A stretch of 64,000 nt of DNA. It comes from Haematobia irritans. Lineage: Eukaryota; Arthropoda; Insecta; Diptera; Muscidae. The stretch is from NCBI RefSeq assembly GCF_050003625.1, contig NC_134400.1, positions 48,969,096-49,033,095 of the forward strand, read 5' to 3'. A program made the position numbers and the translations under genes. The notes beneath the pieces were generated by a model, which did not search any database, was not told where the DNA came from, and saw only the letters and a program-made list of their open reading frames with translations. Below are positions 10,110 through 20,653 of the stretch, one piece after another; the stretch's first letter is position 1, and every line of letters begins with the position of its first letter.

Positions 10110-11637
10110 CAAGTAAGGAAAGTCTAAAGTCGGGCGGGGCCGACTATATTATACCCTGCACCACTTTGTAGATCTAAATTTTCGATACCATATCACATCC
10201 GTCAAATGTGTTGGGGCTATATATAAAGGTTTGTCCCAAATACATACATTTAAATATCACTCGATCTGGACAGAATTTGATAGACTTCTACAAAATCTAT
10301 AGACTCAAAATTTAAGTCGGCTAATGCACTAGGGTGGAACGCAATGTTAGTAAAAAATAAAAATATGAGAAACATTTAAATCTGGAGCAATTTTAAGAAA
10401 ACTTCGCAAAAGTTTATTTATGATTTATCGCTCGATATATATGCATTAGAAGTTTAGGAAAATTAGAGTCATTTTTACAACTTTTCGACTAAGCAGTGGC
10501 GATTTTACAAGCAAAATGTTGGTATTTTGACCATTTTTGTCGAAATCAGAAAAACATATATATGGGAGCTACATCTAAATCTGAACCGATTTCAACCAAA
10601 TTTGGCACGCATAGCTACAATGCTAATTCTACTCCCTGTGTAAAATTTCAACTAAATCGGAGTTAAAAATTGGCCTCTACGGTCATATGAGTGTAAATCG
10701 GGCGAAAGCTATATATGGGAGATATATCTAAATCTGAACCGATTTCAACAAAATTTGGCACGCATAGCTACAATGCTAATTCTACTCCCTGTGCAAAATT
10801 TCGACTAAATCGGAGCAAAAAATTGGCCTCTGTGGTCATATGAGTGTAAATCGGGCGAAAGCTATATATGGGAGCTACATCTAAATCTGAACCGATTTCA
10901 ACCAAATTTGGCGCGCATAGCTACAATGCTAATTATACTCCCTGTGCAAAATTTCAACTAAATCGGAGCAAAAAATTGGCCTCTGTGGTCATTTGAGTGA
11001 AGATCGGGCGAAAGCTATATATGGGAGCTATATCTAAATCTGAAGCGATTTCAACCAAATTTGACACGCATAGCTACAATGCTAATTCTACTCCCTGTGC
11101 AAAATTTCAACTAAATCGGAGCAAAAAATTGGCCTCTGTGGGCAAATGAGTGTAAATCGGGCGAAAGCTATATATGGGAGCTATATCTAAATCTGAACCG
11201 ATTTGGCTGATATTTTGCAAGTTTTTCGAGACTCATAAAATATTCGGATGTACGGAATTTGAGGAAGATCGGTTGATATACACGCCAATTATGACCAGAT
11301 CGGTGAAAAATATATATGGCAGCTATATCTAAATCTGAACCAATTTTTTCCAAAATCAATAGGGATCGTCTTTAAGCCGAAACAGGACCCTATACCAAAT
11401 TTTAGGACAATCGGACTAAAACTGCGAGCTGTACTTTGCACACAAAAATACATCAACAGACAGACAGACAGACAGACGGACAGACAGACAGACGGACATC
11501 GCTAAATCGACTCAGAATTTAATTCTAAGACGATCGGTATACTAAACGATGGGTCTCAGACTTTTCCTTCTTGGCGTTACATACAAATGCACAAACTTAT
11601 TATACCCTGTACCACAGTAGTGGTGAAGGGTATAATA
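10110..11637 (+). mobile_element. Complete family A element inserted in the mariner
   Basis: Begins CAAGTAAGGAAAGTC, then AGTCGGGCGGGGCCGACT (inverted repeat), TATACCC, about 400 bp of single-copy sequence, four 153-bp monomers (unit starts near 10695, 10848, 11001), a CAGA/CGGA microsatellite (11457-11497) and the terminal hairpin TATACCCTGTACCACAGTAG...GGGTATA (11601-11634). Insertion into known mariner sequence fixes both ends: flanks TATATAAAAA and TATGCATTT join without an obvious target duplication. In the opposite orientation it ends hairpin-...TTACTTG before a T-run, consistent with a rolling-circle (Helentron-like) element. No ORF of its own. Confidence 0.8.
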
Positions 11638-11702
11638 ATATGCATTTAATACTAGCGACGCCATCTATGTATCAGACCGGGGACTTCTCAGCCAACCTGT
11701 TA

Positions 11703-11989
11703 AAGGGGGGAACATGTTTACGGGAGACTTGTCACAATCTGAGCAGAAATGTCTAATATTAGGAGCTATAGTTTATTTTGCACCAAAAGAGTTAGTATGC
11801 CACTAATATTGAGTCCATTATTAAAAAAGAAATCGGTCAATTAGTTGTGGGTAATAAATCCAAATTTTTAAAAATCAATTTTATTATGTAAGAGCTACAT
11901 GTAAGTCTAAATACGACCAGCTAGTATATCAAAATTTGCAATATGGATAACATAGGTTAATAAATAAGAGTATTGTGTCCAAATATGAC
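11703..11989. other. Intervening sequence, no feature seen
   Basis: AT-rich sequence to the right of the mariner. No open frame, terminal repeat or recognised family is visible. Confidence 0.4.
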
Positions 11990-12417
11990 AAAATCGAGCG
12001 ATGCATATATATGGGACCTATATCTAAATCTGAACCACTTTGTATAATATTTTGCAGGTATGATTTATACCGCAGAAGGTTACCTTGTGTAAAATTTGAG
12101 TACGATCAGTTAATAAATGAGGCCCCTATGGTTAAAAATAAGGTTATTCAAAATCGGGCGAAACCTATATATGGAAGCTATATCTAAATTTGAACCGAAT
12201 TCTTCCAATATCAATAGGGTTCTATGCTGACCTAAAGCACATACTTGGGCTAAATTTGAAATCGATTGGACTGAACCTGGGACCTAGACTGTGATTACAA
12301 ATACGTGTGCACAGACAGACGGACATGGCTAAATCGATGTATCAAGTCTCCTTCTGGGTGTTACAAACATATGTACTGCCTTATAATACACTGTTCCACA
12401 GTGTGGCGTAGGGTATA
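11990..12417 (+). repeat. Degenerate family A element with variant terminal hairpin
   Basis: Two decayed monomers (GGGACCTATATCTAAATCTG, GAAGCTATATCTAAATTTG), a short ACAGACAGACGGACAT tract and a hairpin around CCACAGTGTGG (12389-12415). This subtype has the tail CTCCTTCTGGGTGTTACAAAC, as at 28030 and 62400. Confidence 0.7.
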
Positions 12418-12561
12418 AACTCAATAATATGCACATTTTTATTGGAATACAAAACCAATTTTCTAATTGAAGTTTCTTGTCTTAAATGCCGGTACTGTCT
12501 TCGGTTTTCGCGGTTATTTAACTGAACAATAAATTTTGAACAAGATCGTTTTACTCATTTT

Positions 12562-12694
12562 TATACCCTCCACCATAGGATGGGGGTATATTAACTTTGT
12601 CATTCCGTTTGTAACACATCGAAATAATGCTCTAAGACCCCGTAAAGTATATATATTCTGGGACGTGGTGAAATTCTGAGTCGATCTAAGCATG
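12562..12694 (+). repeat. Family B element 5' end, truncated by SINE
   Basis: Starts with the hairpin TATACCCTCCACCATAGG...GGGGTATA and the conserved block TAAAGTATATATATTCTGG ... GAGTCGATCTAAGCATG, then stops where the SINE begins. Confidence 0.8.
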
Positions 12695-12856
12695 ACTCGG
12701 CTATAAAAAGGAGGTCCCTTGTCATTGAGCTTAACATGGAATCGGGCAGCACTCAGTGATAAGAGAGAAGTTCACCAATGTGGTATCACAATGGACTGAA
12801 TAGTCTAAGTGAGCCTGATACATCGGGCTGCCACCTAACCTATCCTAACCTAACCT
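12695..12856 (+). mobile_element. SINE-1, 5'-truncated copy
   Basis: Matches the last ~160 bp of the full SINE at 59554-59896, starting at ACTCGGCTATAAAAAGGAGG and including GTGGTATCACAATGGACTGA and ATCGGGCTGCCACC, with a CCTAACC-type tail. The tRNA-derived head is missing. Confidence 0.85.
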
Positions 12857-14103
12857 ATAGACTGCAAGATGGTTGGATGGACGCACGTTTCGGAATTACC
12901 ACATTCCTCATCAGCATCCTCTACTTGCAGCAAAACTATCAACCAATTATCATAATAAATTCAGGCAGTTCATTAAACTCAACAATGAATCACACTTGAA
13001 CCTTCAAAAAAAAGGTGTTGTATGATAGCCGGCTTATGCCGAAATAAATTCGAAACACACATATCTCTTTTCCTATGCCACTGTCAAATCGTCTGCGTCT
13101 GTAGTTGTTTTCGTGGTCTAGAATTTTTACGTCTTCTAAGTTTGGCTTGTGACCTATCAGCGCACAGTGGGCCGCAAGCGCTGTTTTTTGCTCCATGGGT
13201 TTTTCAGTGGCTTTAATATCCGATTTGTGAGAGGATAATCTAGTTTTCAGTTTTGTAATTCTAGTACCAATATATGTCTTTTTACATAAATAGGATTTGT
13301 CACCTTTACATTTAATCTTATAAATTACATTGCTTTTATCGTCATTTTTGATTTTAGTTTTACTAAATAATCCATTTACTGTTTTCGTAGTTTTTAACGC
13401 GAGCTGATATTTCTTTTTGTCGTACAAATTTGACTTGCACAGTTTTTCCGAAAAGCCAGATATATATGTCACTGGCTTGTAAATTTTAAGTTCTTTTTCG
13501 GTATTTCCATCTTTGTTGTTAATCTGCTTTGATTTTACTTTATATATTAGATTTTGAATTGTCCTTAATGGGAAATCATTATTGGTCAGTATTCTTTTGA
13601 TTTTCTCTCCATTTTCGAAATGAAAACTAGGATCACTAATGTTGAATACTCTCCTGATGAAGTTCGTCGCAGTATTGATTATGATACGTTTGCTATGATT
13701 TGAATAAAAGTTAAGTAGACGTCCCGAAGCTGTTGGTTTTTGGTACCAATTTAATTTAAGTTGATTGCCTTGTCTGTGTATTATTGCGTCAAGATATGGC
13801 AATTTTTGATCCTGTTCCTCTTCCTTCGTGAATTGAATTTGTATGTTGCAAGAGTTTAAAGCTTTTAGTGTTTCTTCGACGTCTGAATATGTCATCTACA
13901 TACTTAGTTATTATACGTGGTTTAGTTATCTTCTCAAATACGTCGTCCAAAAGTTCCTCCATAATTATGTCCGCTATAATTGGTGAAGCGGGGGATCCCA
14001 TGGGCATGCCTTTCAGTTGTTCATAAACCTTGTCCTCAAATTTGAAATATCTTGTATCCTTAATTCAAAATTTTACTAAATCTATGAATACGTCCTTAGG
14101 TGT
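12857..14103 (-). pseudogene. Penelope-like element (PLE), C-terminal half: RT palm end and GIY-YIG endonuclease
   Basis: Two frames on the minus strand (13789-14007 and 12990-13895) encode the end of a PLE protein: GMPMGSPASPIIADI (RT motif B), KYVDDIF (catalytic YVDD, near 13895), the linker YLDAIIHRQ, and a GIY-YIG endonuclease (NVIYKIKC ... KTYIGTRITKLKTRLSSHK ... ALAAHC) followed by NLEDVKILDHENNYRRRR. A frameshift just after YVDD separates the frames. The segment ends exactly at the BEL/Pao 3' LTR (14104). The N-terminal half of the same protein resumes at 40355, on the other side of the LTR element. Confidence 0.88.
14099..14103. repeat. Target-site duplication, left side of BEL/Pao element
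   Basis: GGTGT on the plus strand (ACACC on the minus strand) adjoins the LTR end. The partner at 40355-40359 is GGTAT (ATACC). Five bases with one mismatch, which suits BEL/Pao elements. Confidence 0.65.
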
Positions 14104-14620
14104 TGCACAAATTAGAGGGGGGTTTCTTCCAATACGTGGAACTCCCTATGAGTATTAGTGGACTGTATGACAAGTTAGTTCATCAGATTATTCCTCTCAG
14201 GAATGAGGAATAATAAGTTGAATTAATTTAGAGAGGAACACAAAGACAAAAATATAAAGAAAACCAAGAATGAGTGTAAGAAGTGATGTACAAATTCAGT
14301 TTTATTGAGAAGAGAACAACGATTTGATGCTCACCTTAATGGAGGTAAAAAAAGAGTGGGCAAATGCATGTAAGGTTCTATCCACTAAGCCTATGTTGCT
14401 AATTCTTGATTTATAAATAATTCACAATAAGTTTAATTCGAAAACTATTCAGCTAGATACAAAATTCACAAAAGGGAAAAGTTACCCAACTGGACATACA
14501 AAATAAGTACTTTTCTATTCAATGCATGGATACAAAAAATGTTGATGTACATTTAATAAAATAGAAAGTAAAAAAAAGGAATTTAATTTCAAAAATTAAA
14601 GACAAATTCAAATTTGTCCA
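14104..14620 (-). repeat. BEL/Pao 3' LTR
   Basis: On the minus strand it starts TGGACAAATTTGAATTTGTC and ends TTTGTGCA (TG...CA). It matches the segment at 38030-38574 plus 40329-40354 nearly base for base, apart from a deletion of about 54 bp here near 14125. It abuts interrupted PLE coding sequence on one side and the retrotransposon interior on the other. A hairpin ATTATTCCTC...GAGGAATAAT lies at about 14192-14220. Confidence 0.8.
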
Positions 14621-14751
14621 TGCCGCCCGCCGTGCGCACTGTGCGCCGATACGCATAATACCGTGGCCAAGGATTTAATTGCTTCAGACAATATTCTGGG
14701 ATTTGGCTGTGGGGCATTGTGTGTTCTAGTCGTAGGATTCGATGTGTGTTT

Positions 14752-15138
14752 TCATGGTCGTGCAACTGGACGCCTTGCAGCCCGTCGTTTAGTTGAGCGA
14801 ATCCATTTAGTGTTGGACGTTAGTTGGCGTTTACGTTGACTGGCGGTATTTCGCACACGGACTGAATCGAGTCGCTGCAGGATACTGGGCCTCCGATGAA
14901 TATTATAAACGTTTCTTGGGTGCAACATAGTGTGATGCTCATACCCGCATTTGCGACACCGATCGGACGACTGGCAATTATCAACGGTATGGCTCCTGGC
15001 CAAGCAAATCAGACAATAGTTATAACTGCGGACCACACATCTACGTTCAGCAACGGTCATCATCACAAAATTTGGGCAAAACCGCAAGGAGTGTCTTTTC
15101 TTACAAACCATGCACTTATATAGGTCTTGAATGCGCAT
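14752..15138 (-). CDS. Zinc-knuckle ORF downstream of pol (env position)
   Basis: A 128-codon open frame (ATG at 15138) between the integrase stop and the 3' LTR. Residues 9-72 contain three Cys/His units: C-x2-C-x4-H-x4-C (CMVCKKRHSLRFC), C-x2-C-x4-H-x4-C (CLICLARSHTVDNC) and C-x2-C-x4-HH (CRKCGYEHHTMLH). The C-terminal third is Arg/Lys-rich (KRQL...STKRRAARRP). The spacing mirrors the zinc knuckles at the end of this element's gag (18987-19180), so it may be a duplicated nucleic-acid-binding module. No signal peptide or membrane segment is seen, so it is not an envelope-like protein. Expression and role unknown. Confidence 0.6.
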   Translation of the reverse strand: MRIQDLYKCMVCKKRHSLRFCPNFVMMTVAERRCVVRSYNYCLICLARSHTVDNCQSSDRCRKCGYEHHTMLHPRNVYNIHRRPSILQRLDSVRVRNTASQRKRQLTSNTKWIRSTKRRAARRPVARP

Positions 15139-15308
15139 TTTTGAAATTTATTGTCTGTAATAGAGAAATTGTTAATGATCTGAGTGATAATGAGCCTAGC
15201 CAATGAAATTGAAAAAAGAAAGAAAAAAAAAAAAATAATAAAAAATATAGATTTGATAAATGAGAGGAGATGAAACCTATAACGATGAGTAAATATTGTT
15301 AAACTGTG

Positions 15309-16799
15309 TTATGGAATTTCATCCATTAATGGCAAATAACACAATTTCGCAATTGGTCTCGTAATGACACCTGTTGCTATTTTGACATCAGCAACTCTAA
15401 TGTTATTATCCGATCCATGATGTGTTTTGACAATTCTTCCCAATCTCCAGTCGCTAGGGGGTAATAAATCATCCATCACGACCACTAAGTCGCCAATTTT
15501 CAGGTTACTCGTCAAGTTTTTCCATTTGTATCGCTTATGGAGAGCTTTTAAATAATCTTCCTTCCATCTCGTAGCAAACTGACGATGTATAGCTTTAAGT
15601 TTCGTCCATCTGTTGAAAAGTGACAAGTTTTGAGTGACTGGCTCTGGGAAGGCCATTATAGGTGATCCTTTCAAAAAATGGCCTGGGGTAAGCGCCGTTA
15701 AGTCTGTTGGATCTTCTGAAACTGATGAAATCGGTCTTGAATTAAGAACTCCTTCAATGCGAGCCAGTACTGTTACGAATTGTTCAAATGTAAAACGTTG
15801 AGCTCCTGCAATTCTTTTAAAGTGATGCTTGAAGCTCTTTACGGCCGATTCCCACAAACCTCCCATATGTGGTGCATAAGGAGGTATAAATTGCCATTCA
15901 AATCCATGAGACGTGTACTTTTGAGCTATATCACTTGCTGCCCCTATGATAAATGTACGAAATTCTTTGAGCATTTTGCGACTTGCACCAAGGAAATTTC
16001 TACCGTTGTCTGAAACTACTCTTCTGGGTAGGCCTCGCCTCCCAACGAATCTAGAAAAGGCCGCCTCAAAAGCTGCCAATGATAGATCAGAACAAGGCTC
16101 TAAATGAATTGCCTTTGTGGCAAAACATACAAAAATGCTCACGTATCCTTTCAAAAGTGGAGATTTTCGTAAGCACGAGCTTTTGATTTCAAAGGGTCCT
16201 GCAAAATCGACGCTTGTGATATGAAAAGGGGGTGTTATTGTGCACCTCTCTGGTGGTAATGGAGCCATTATTTGAGCACATTGCTTCTTTTTGAAAATTA
16301 TACACGTTTTACACTTATGTATTATGCTCTTTATTCTGGGCTTGAGACGAGATATATAAAATTCGGTTTGAGACATACGACACATCAGTATGCATTCACC
16401 ATGAGCAAGAAAGTGGTGCAAATGAACGAGATATAAGTGACAGAGACGGGAATTTCCGGGTAATATAATAGGGTAACGTTCATTGTATGGTAAGGATGAG
16501 TCAACGAGTCTTCCATTCACACGAAGGACTCCATTAGAATCAATAAAAGGATTCAAACACTGCAAGGGACTTTTTGCTGGCAAAGGTTTTGATTCGCTCA
16601 AATGTTCGAATTCGTCAAAGTAAAATCTCCTCTGCGCGAGAGAAATTAATCGATATTTTGTTGCGTTTACCTCCTTTTGAGTGAGCATCGGGGACAAAAG
16701 TCTGGGAACTGAGTGGATTCGACTTCTACAATTATTATAAAATCGGAAAACGTATGACATTACTTTCAATGCCCTAGAGTATGATGAAAATCTACCCAA
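15309..16799 (-). pseudogene. BEL/Pao integrase plus C-terminal chromatin/RNA-binding tail
   Basis: An open stretch of 496 codons at the end of pol. In order: linker, H/C zinc-binding region (HHFLAHGE ... CKTC), catalytic core with the DDE residues (TSVDFAGPF, VVSDNGRNF, MGGLWESAVKSF), then the DUF5641-like tail (RWKEDYLKALHKRYKW, LKIGDLVVVMDD, WRLGRIVKTH). This module is intact by eye, but the rest of pol is broken. It would insert the element's cDNA into the genome. Confidence 0.9.
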
Positions 16800-16850
16800 T
16801 TCATCGGCATCTTCAACACTCCCATGTAAAACATCAACATGTCTACGCGT

Positions 16851-17547
16851 TCATATGTCAGGAGGTTCGAGGGGATTTCTTTTTGGCCAACTTGAAGGAG
16901 GATTGGTTAACCAACTTGGGCCGTGAAACCATAATGAGTTACCATTCAAATCCAAAGGTTTACAACCTCTTGTTCCGAGATCTGCGGGATTATCGTATGT
17001 AGCAACATGTTTCCAAACACCCTTTGGAACTAAATCGTGTATTTGTGAAGTTCTGTTAGCTATATACGTCTCCCATGTCCACGGCGGTTTGGCGAGCCAC
17101 CCCAACACAATTGATGAATCAGTCCACATTGTAATCCCACTTATCTTAAAATCGAAAGAACGAAATTTACCAGACGAGCCATTAAGCTCCAGACGTGGCA
17201 AACAGACGGGTTTTAGGGGGGCCACCTTACTTTTTGCAAGTAAGAGATTGGAATATACAACAGGTTTCGATGTTTTACAACGAACATAAACGCATGCGCA
17301 GAAGGCCGACTGAGACGCATCGCAAAACCCGTGAATTTCGATGGTATCTGATGGGCAGTATTGAAACCGAATCAATATGATTCAAATCCGAGTCGAGATT
17401 TTTCCACTTTGACAGAGAATCAGAACTTAGGACGTCATCCCAATCAAGTCCTTCTAACCAAAGTTGTTGCATTAAAATCTTTGAACGGATTACAACGGGT
17501 GCTATCCATCCCGCAGGATCGAATAGCTGAGCCACCGTCGAAAGCAC
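16851..17547 (-). pseudogene. BEL/Pao RT connection and RNase H region
   Basis: Two overlapping frames: 17275-17547 (LSTVAQLFDPAGWIAPV, the typical BEL/Pao post-RT segment) and 16851-17375 (IHGFCDASQSAFCACVY, TMWTDSSIVLGWL, NPADLGTRG), the RNase H fold with Asp at DAS and TDSS. A frameshift near 17300 separates them. Confidence 0.85.
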
Positions 17548-17585
17548 TTTTCGCTTGGTAGTATTTTCACAAACTTGAATAGAAT

Positions 17586-18476
17586 TCAGAGTGTAACTGA
17601 AAGTGTCAGTGAGAGCATTCCACCTGACTCCAAGAGTCTTTGTGGAGTTAGATTCGTGAAAACGTAGAAAATCGCTGTCATATAACCTTGTGACTCATTT
17701 CGGAAAAGTATTCGTTGATAGGCCCTATCGCCAGGATGCAACCAAATTTGCCTATACATTTTCGTAATGTCCCCACAAAACACATATTGATATTTTCGCC
17801 AATTCAGAATGACAGAAGACAAATCCGTCTGTAAAGTCGGTCCTGTGTGTAAGACATCATTTAACGAATATCCGGATTTGCTCTTACGAAACGCATTAAA
17901 TACTACCCGTACTTTGGTAGACCTATGCTCTGGACGAATTACCGCGTGGTGCGGGAGATAAAAAGAATTGAAGTTTCCCTCATAATTCATTTCACGAGGG
18001 GAAGTCTCCTCAGCGTGGCCTAGAGTAATGTATTCATTTAAAACAGAGTTATATTGACTCTGCAACTCGGGAGTTTTCGAAACATTTTTTTTCCATTCTA
18101 TGGAATTGAGCCAAGGCGAGAAATCTGGAAGACCCCAAAGACAATGTCCCAGAAAATTCTTTCTTAAAAGTTAACCGCACCATATAACGTCCATCTGGAT
18201 TTCGAGTGGTAGTGCGCGTATAAAATTCTTCACAAAATCTATCTGATTCGGAGGCGTGAAAAATTTTTGGAATTTCTTTCTGCTCCCAAAACTTCCTTAA
18301 TAATTCACTGATTAGAACATCCTCAGATTCAATAACATTTGTTGATCTGTTCGCATTGGACCACTTAACACCCAGCCGAAAATAGTATTATATGCTGATG
18401 CGTTCCCACATAAATTCTTTTTTACGCCGTCAATATTTATAAATCTCTCCGAGTCGTTTCCCAAAATCATGTCGAT
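17586..18476 (-). pseudogene. BEL/Pao reverse transcriptase, palm deleted
   Basis: Frames at 18066-18476 (CGNASAYNTIFGWVLSG; RTTTRNPDGRYMVRL) and 17586-18065 (LPHHAVIRPE, KVRVVFNAFRKSKSG, motif A VFCGDITKMYRQIWL) follow BEL/Pao RT. After RILFRNESQ the sequence jumps to the post-palm segment (FLRFHESNSTKTLG), so the catalytic YxDD region is gone. At least one further frameshift lies near 18070. Inactive. Confidence 0.85.
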
Positions 18477-18968
18477 TTAGGCAGATTTATTAAAATAAGG
18501 ATCAGCCAATTCTAAATCCTTAAGCTCACAAGGATTGTATATTTCAAATGACTGTGAAGGAAGTTGTTTAGCAATTTTTGGTACCACAATAGCAGACACT
18601 TTAAATCTGATGTCATGTTTTCTAGACACAATGACTAAATGGCATTCCTTTTCCGACACTTGTCGCTGATCGCAAATTCCAAAAATTTCGAATCGAGCCT
18701 TAGTGGTAGGCCTCTGAACCTTTTCTGATATAAAAGTTCTCTGAGACCCGGGATAAATCAATGCCCGCACGGTTACCAAATCATCGTAAGTTTCGATTTG
18801 AACTAAAGCTGTCCGAAGCAAAATCATGTCGTTATTTGAAGCGAAATTAGCTTGGACTTGAGACGAGCTTGGCGATTCTGATGTGGTGGGCCTTTCAATT
18901 TGAGACGAGTTACAGGGTAGTGTTTCAACAACATTTTGTTTCCCTCCCGTAGGGGTGTGATTCACCAC
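18477..18968 (-). pseudogene. BEL/Pao aspartic protease region
   Basis: The 163-codon frame contains LLRTALVQIE, VRALIYPGSQRTFISE and IVVPKIAKQLPSQ, the retropepsin-like segment of BEL/Pao polyproteins. The family's usual active-site D-x-G-S-Q reads Y-P-G-S-Q here; a single GAT-to-TAT change would remove the catalytic Asp (inference from family pattern). Confidence 0.75.
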
Positions 18969-18986
18969 CTTTTTCCCAATTTTTCC

Positions 18987-19625
18987 TTAGGGTTTTGCTC
19001 TCAAATGAAGGAGGCTGTGATGTGGCTTATTGCAAATAACACACATTTGCTTACTTTTGCAGCTCGCTTTAAGATTAGAAGGGGAGAGGCAATTACCGCA
19101 TATTCTATTTTTATAGATAAAATCAATGCGTTGCTGCACGCCATATTTTCGAAATTCAGGACAATCCCTTATCGTATGTTGGGCATCACAAAGGGAACAA
19201 GTTGAGTTCAATTTCTCTTGAGAGTGGTAGGTTTGAACAGTATCGGTCCTTTGTGAAGAGACAGTACCCTTATTCTTTGTCGACTTTATGCTAGATATTA
19301 TTTCTACCACTTCAAATCGTTGAACCAGAAACTCATCTAACTGCTTCCATGTTGGAAGGTGACGATGAGATTTGAGAGACTGTTCCCAAAGAGAGAGTGT
19401 TTCGTCGGGCAATTTTGTCGAAACTAGATACACTAATATAGGGTCCCAACTTTCAATTTCCACATCAAGAGTTCGCAATGTACATAGACAATCATTAACC
19501 GATGAATGAATTTTTTGTATGGAGTCGCTATTTTCAATAGAAGCCATGGGAATATCGAAAAGAAGTTCCAATTGTTTGTCCACTAGGACGCGTTTGTTTT
19601 CATATCGTTCCTTAAACGCCGACAC
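18987..19625 (-). pseudogene. BEL/Pao gag, C-terminal part with zinc knuckles
   Basis: Begins inside gag (AFKERYENKRVLVDKQLELL) right after the MITE insertion and ends with a Cys/His-rich region: CSLCDAQHTIRDC, CGNCLSPSNLKASC, CVICNKPHHSLLH. It packages the element RNA in intact relatives. The frame is open but detached from the N-terminal part. Confidence 0.85.
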
Positions 19626-19957
19626 ACAATGAACACACAGCTTAAATCTTCTCTTTTTTCTTTGCTTCGAAAAAAGTTGAACCGTTCATAATTATGAGAG
19701 TGCGCACAATAAATATAAGCTTGAGACCGAAGCGTGAAAATAAGTTAAATAAATTTTAACTTTTCCGGCTTCTATAGGCTGCTTTGATTTTGACGTTAAA
19801 AACATTTGTTGCTCCAGGTTTGTGTATGGAAATATAAGTTTGTTTATGTTTATGAAGCGACAAATACGATTTTCTATGTGTGTTGGGAAAATGGAAGCCG
19901 CTTTAAAGCAAAGAAAAAAGCTAAGGCATACGCCTGCTTTTTTTCATTGTGTTTCGG
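19619..19957 (+). mobile_element. Short inverted-repeat MITE (~339 bp) in gag
   Basis: Ends CCGACACACAATGAA and TTCATTGTGTTTCGG are imperfect inverted repeats of 15 bp. The flanks CCTTAAAC and CCTTAAGA are a possible degenerate 8-bp target duplication (6 of 8). Removing it brings the gag frame together (LCDENFDIACNALK then KERYENKR). No ORF inside. The superfamily is unclear; 8 bp would suit hAT or P. Confidence 0.6.
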
Positions 19958-20011
19958 CCTTAAGAGCATTACAGGCGATATCGAAATTTTCGTCACAAAG
20001 GGTATAACGTT

Positions 20012-20653
20012 TCACGATTCCCCCGCAGGCCCCTTTGTCTTATTCCTGAGGTGATACAGTTTCTGAGCTCTTGTCAATTTGGGATGGTTAACATAAACCG
20101 CCGTGAACATGTCACGGAATGACGGCCATTCCTCATATCCTCCTTTGAAAACCTCCGTATCAAAAGGCGGAACTTTAATAAAACTGTTCGATGCTTCTTG
20201 AGCTGAATTCTGAGGCTGATACGGATTTTGAGGAATATACGAGGGGACTAGACTGTGTCTAGTGCTTTGACGAGTATATCCGCCAAATATTCTCAGAATA
20301 TCGAGAATTTGAGCCCTGGCGGTGTAATATGCCTCCGAACTTGCATTAAAGTTTATTTTGGCATTTTCCTTAAAGTCGTTTGAATTTGTAGAAACGGGAG
20401 ATAACATTAAGCTCTCATACGTAGCTTGCAGTCTTTGCCATCGATTCTCCAAATCCTCCAACTTTACTTCCAGGACAGAGTCCGTCTGATCCGCGACATC
20501 TGCCTGTTCGAATGAGGTACAGAAAGTGATTAAATAATCACAGTCAAAGAGAAATTTGTCCTGTGTTGGTGAGCTCTTGGCTGAGTTCTTTCCTGAACCC
20601 CCAGCCTCCGACATCTTCGCCCCTGAGTCGGAGGGAGTGACAGTAGGTGCCAT
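20012..20653 (-). pseudogene. BEL/Pao gag, N-terminal part (DUF1759-like)
   Basis: ATG at 20653 gives an acidic N-terminus, a coiled-coil-like helix (LEVKLEDLENRWQRLQATYE) and the DUF1759-type capsid segment (VPPFDTEVFKGGYEEWPSFRD, RAQKLYHLRNKTKGPAG). The frame is then lost one base before the family sequence continues to the MITE at 19957. Confidence 0.85.

Larger units (their letters stand above)
8930..11700 (-). mobile_element. Himar1-like mariner (irritans group), split by a family A element
   Basis: Left end ACAGATTGGCTGATAAGTCC and right end (reverse complement) ACAGGTTGGCTGAGAAGTCC are the irritans-group mariner terminal repeats, flanked by TA (8928-8929, 11701-11702). The 5' UTR is broken between GCATA and TTTTTATATAG (relative to Himar1 from memory) by the family A insertion at 10110-11637. 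Without that insertion the element would be about 1.24 kb. The family is well known from Haematobia irritans and is the best organism marker in the window. Confidence 0.92.

Noticed and set aside
14150..14225. Hammerhead ribozyme in the repeat next to the PLE
   Set aside because: A CTGATGA occurs on the minus strand, but no GAAA core follows at the right place, the other LTR copy reads CTGATTA, and the repeat proved to be an LTR of the BEL/Pao element.
14104..14620. Repeat as an intron of the PLE (some PLEs keep introns)
   Set aside because: No GT donor at the break, whereas TG...CA ends, a 5-bp duplication and LTR-type pairing with 38030-40354 fit an LTR.
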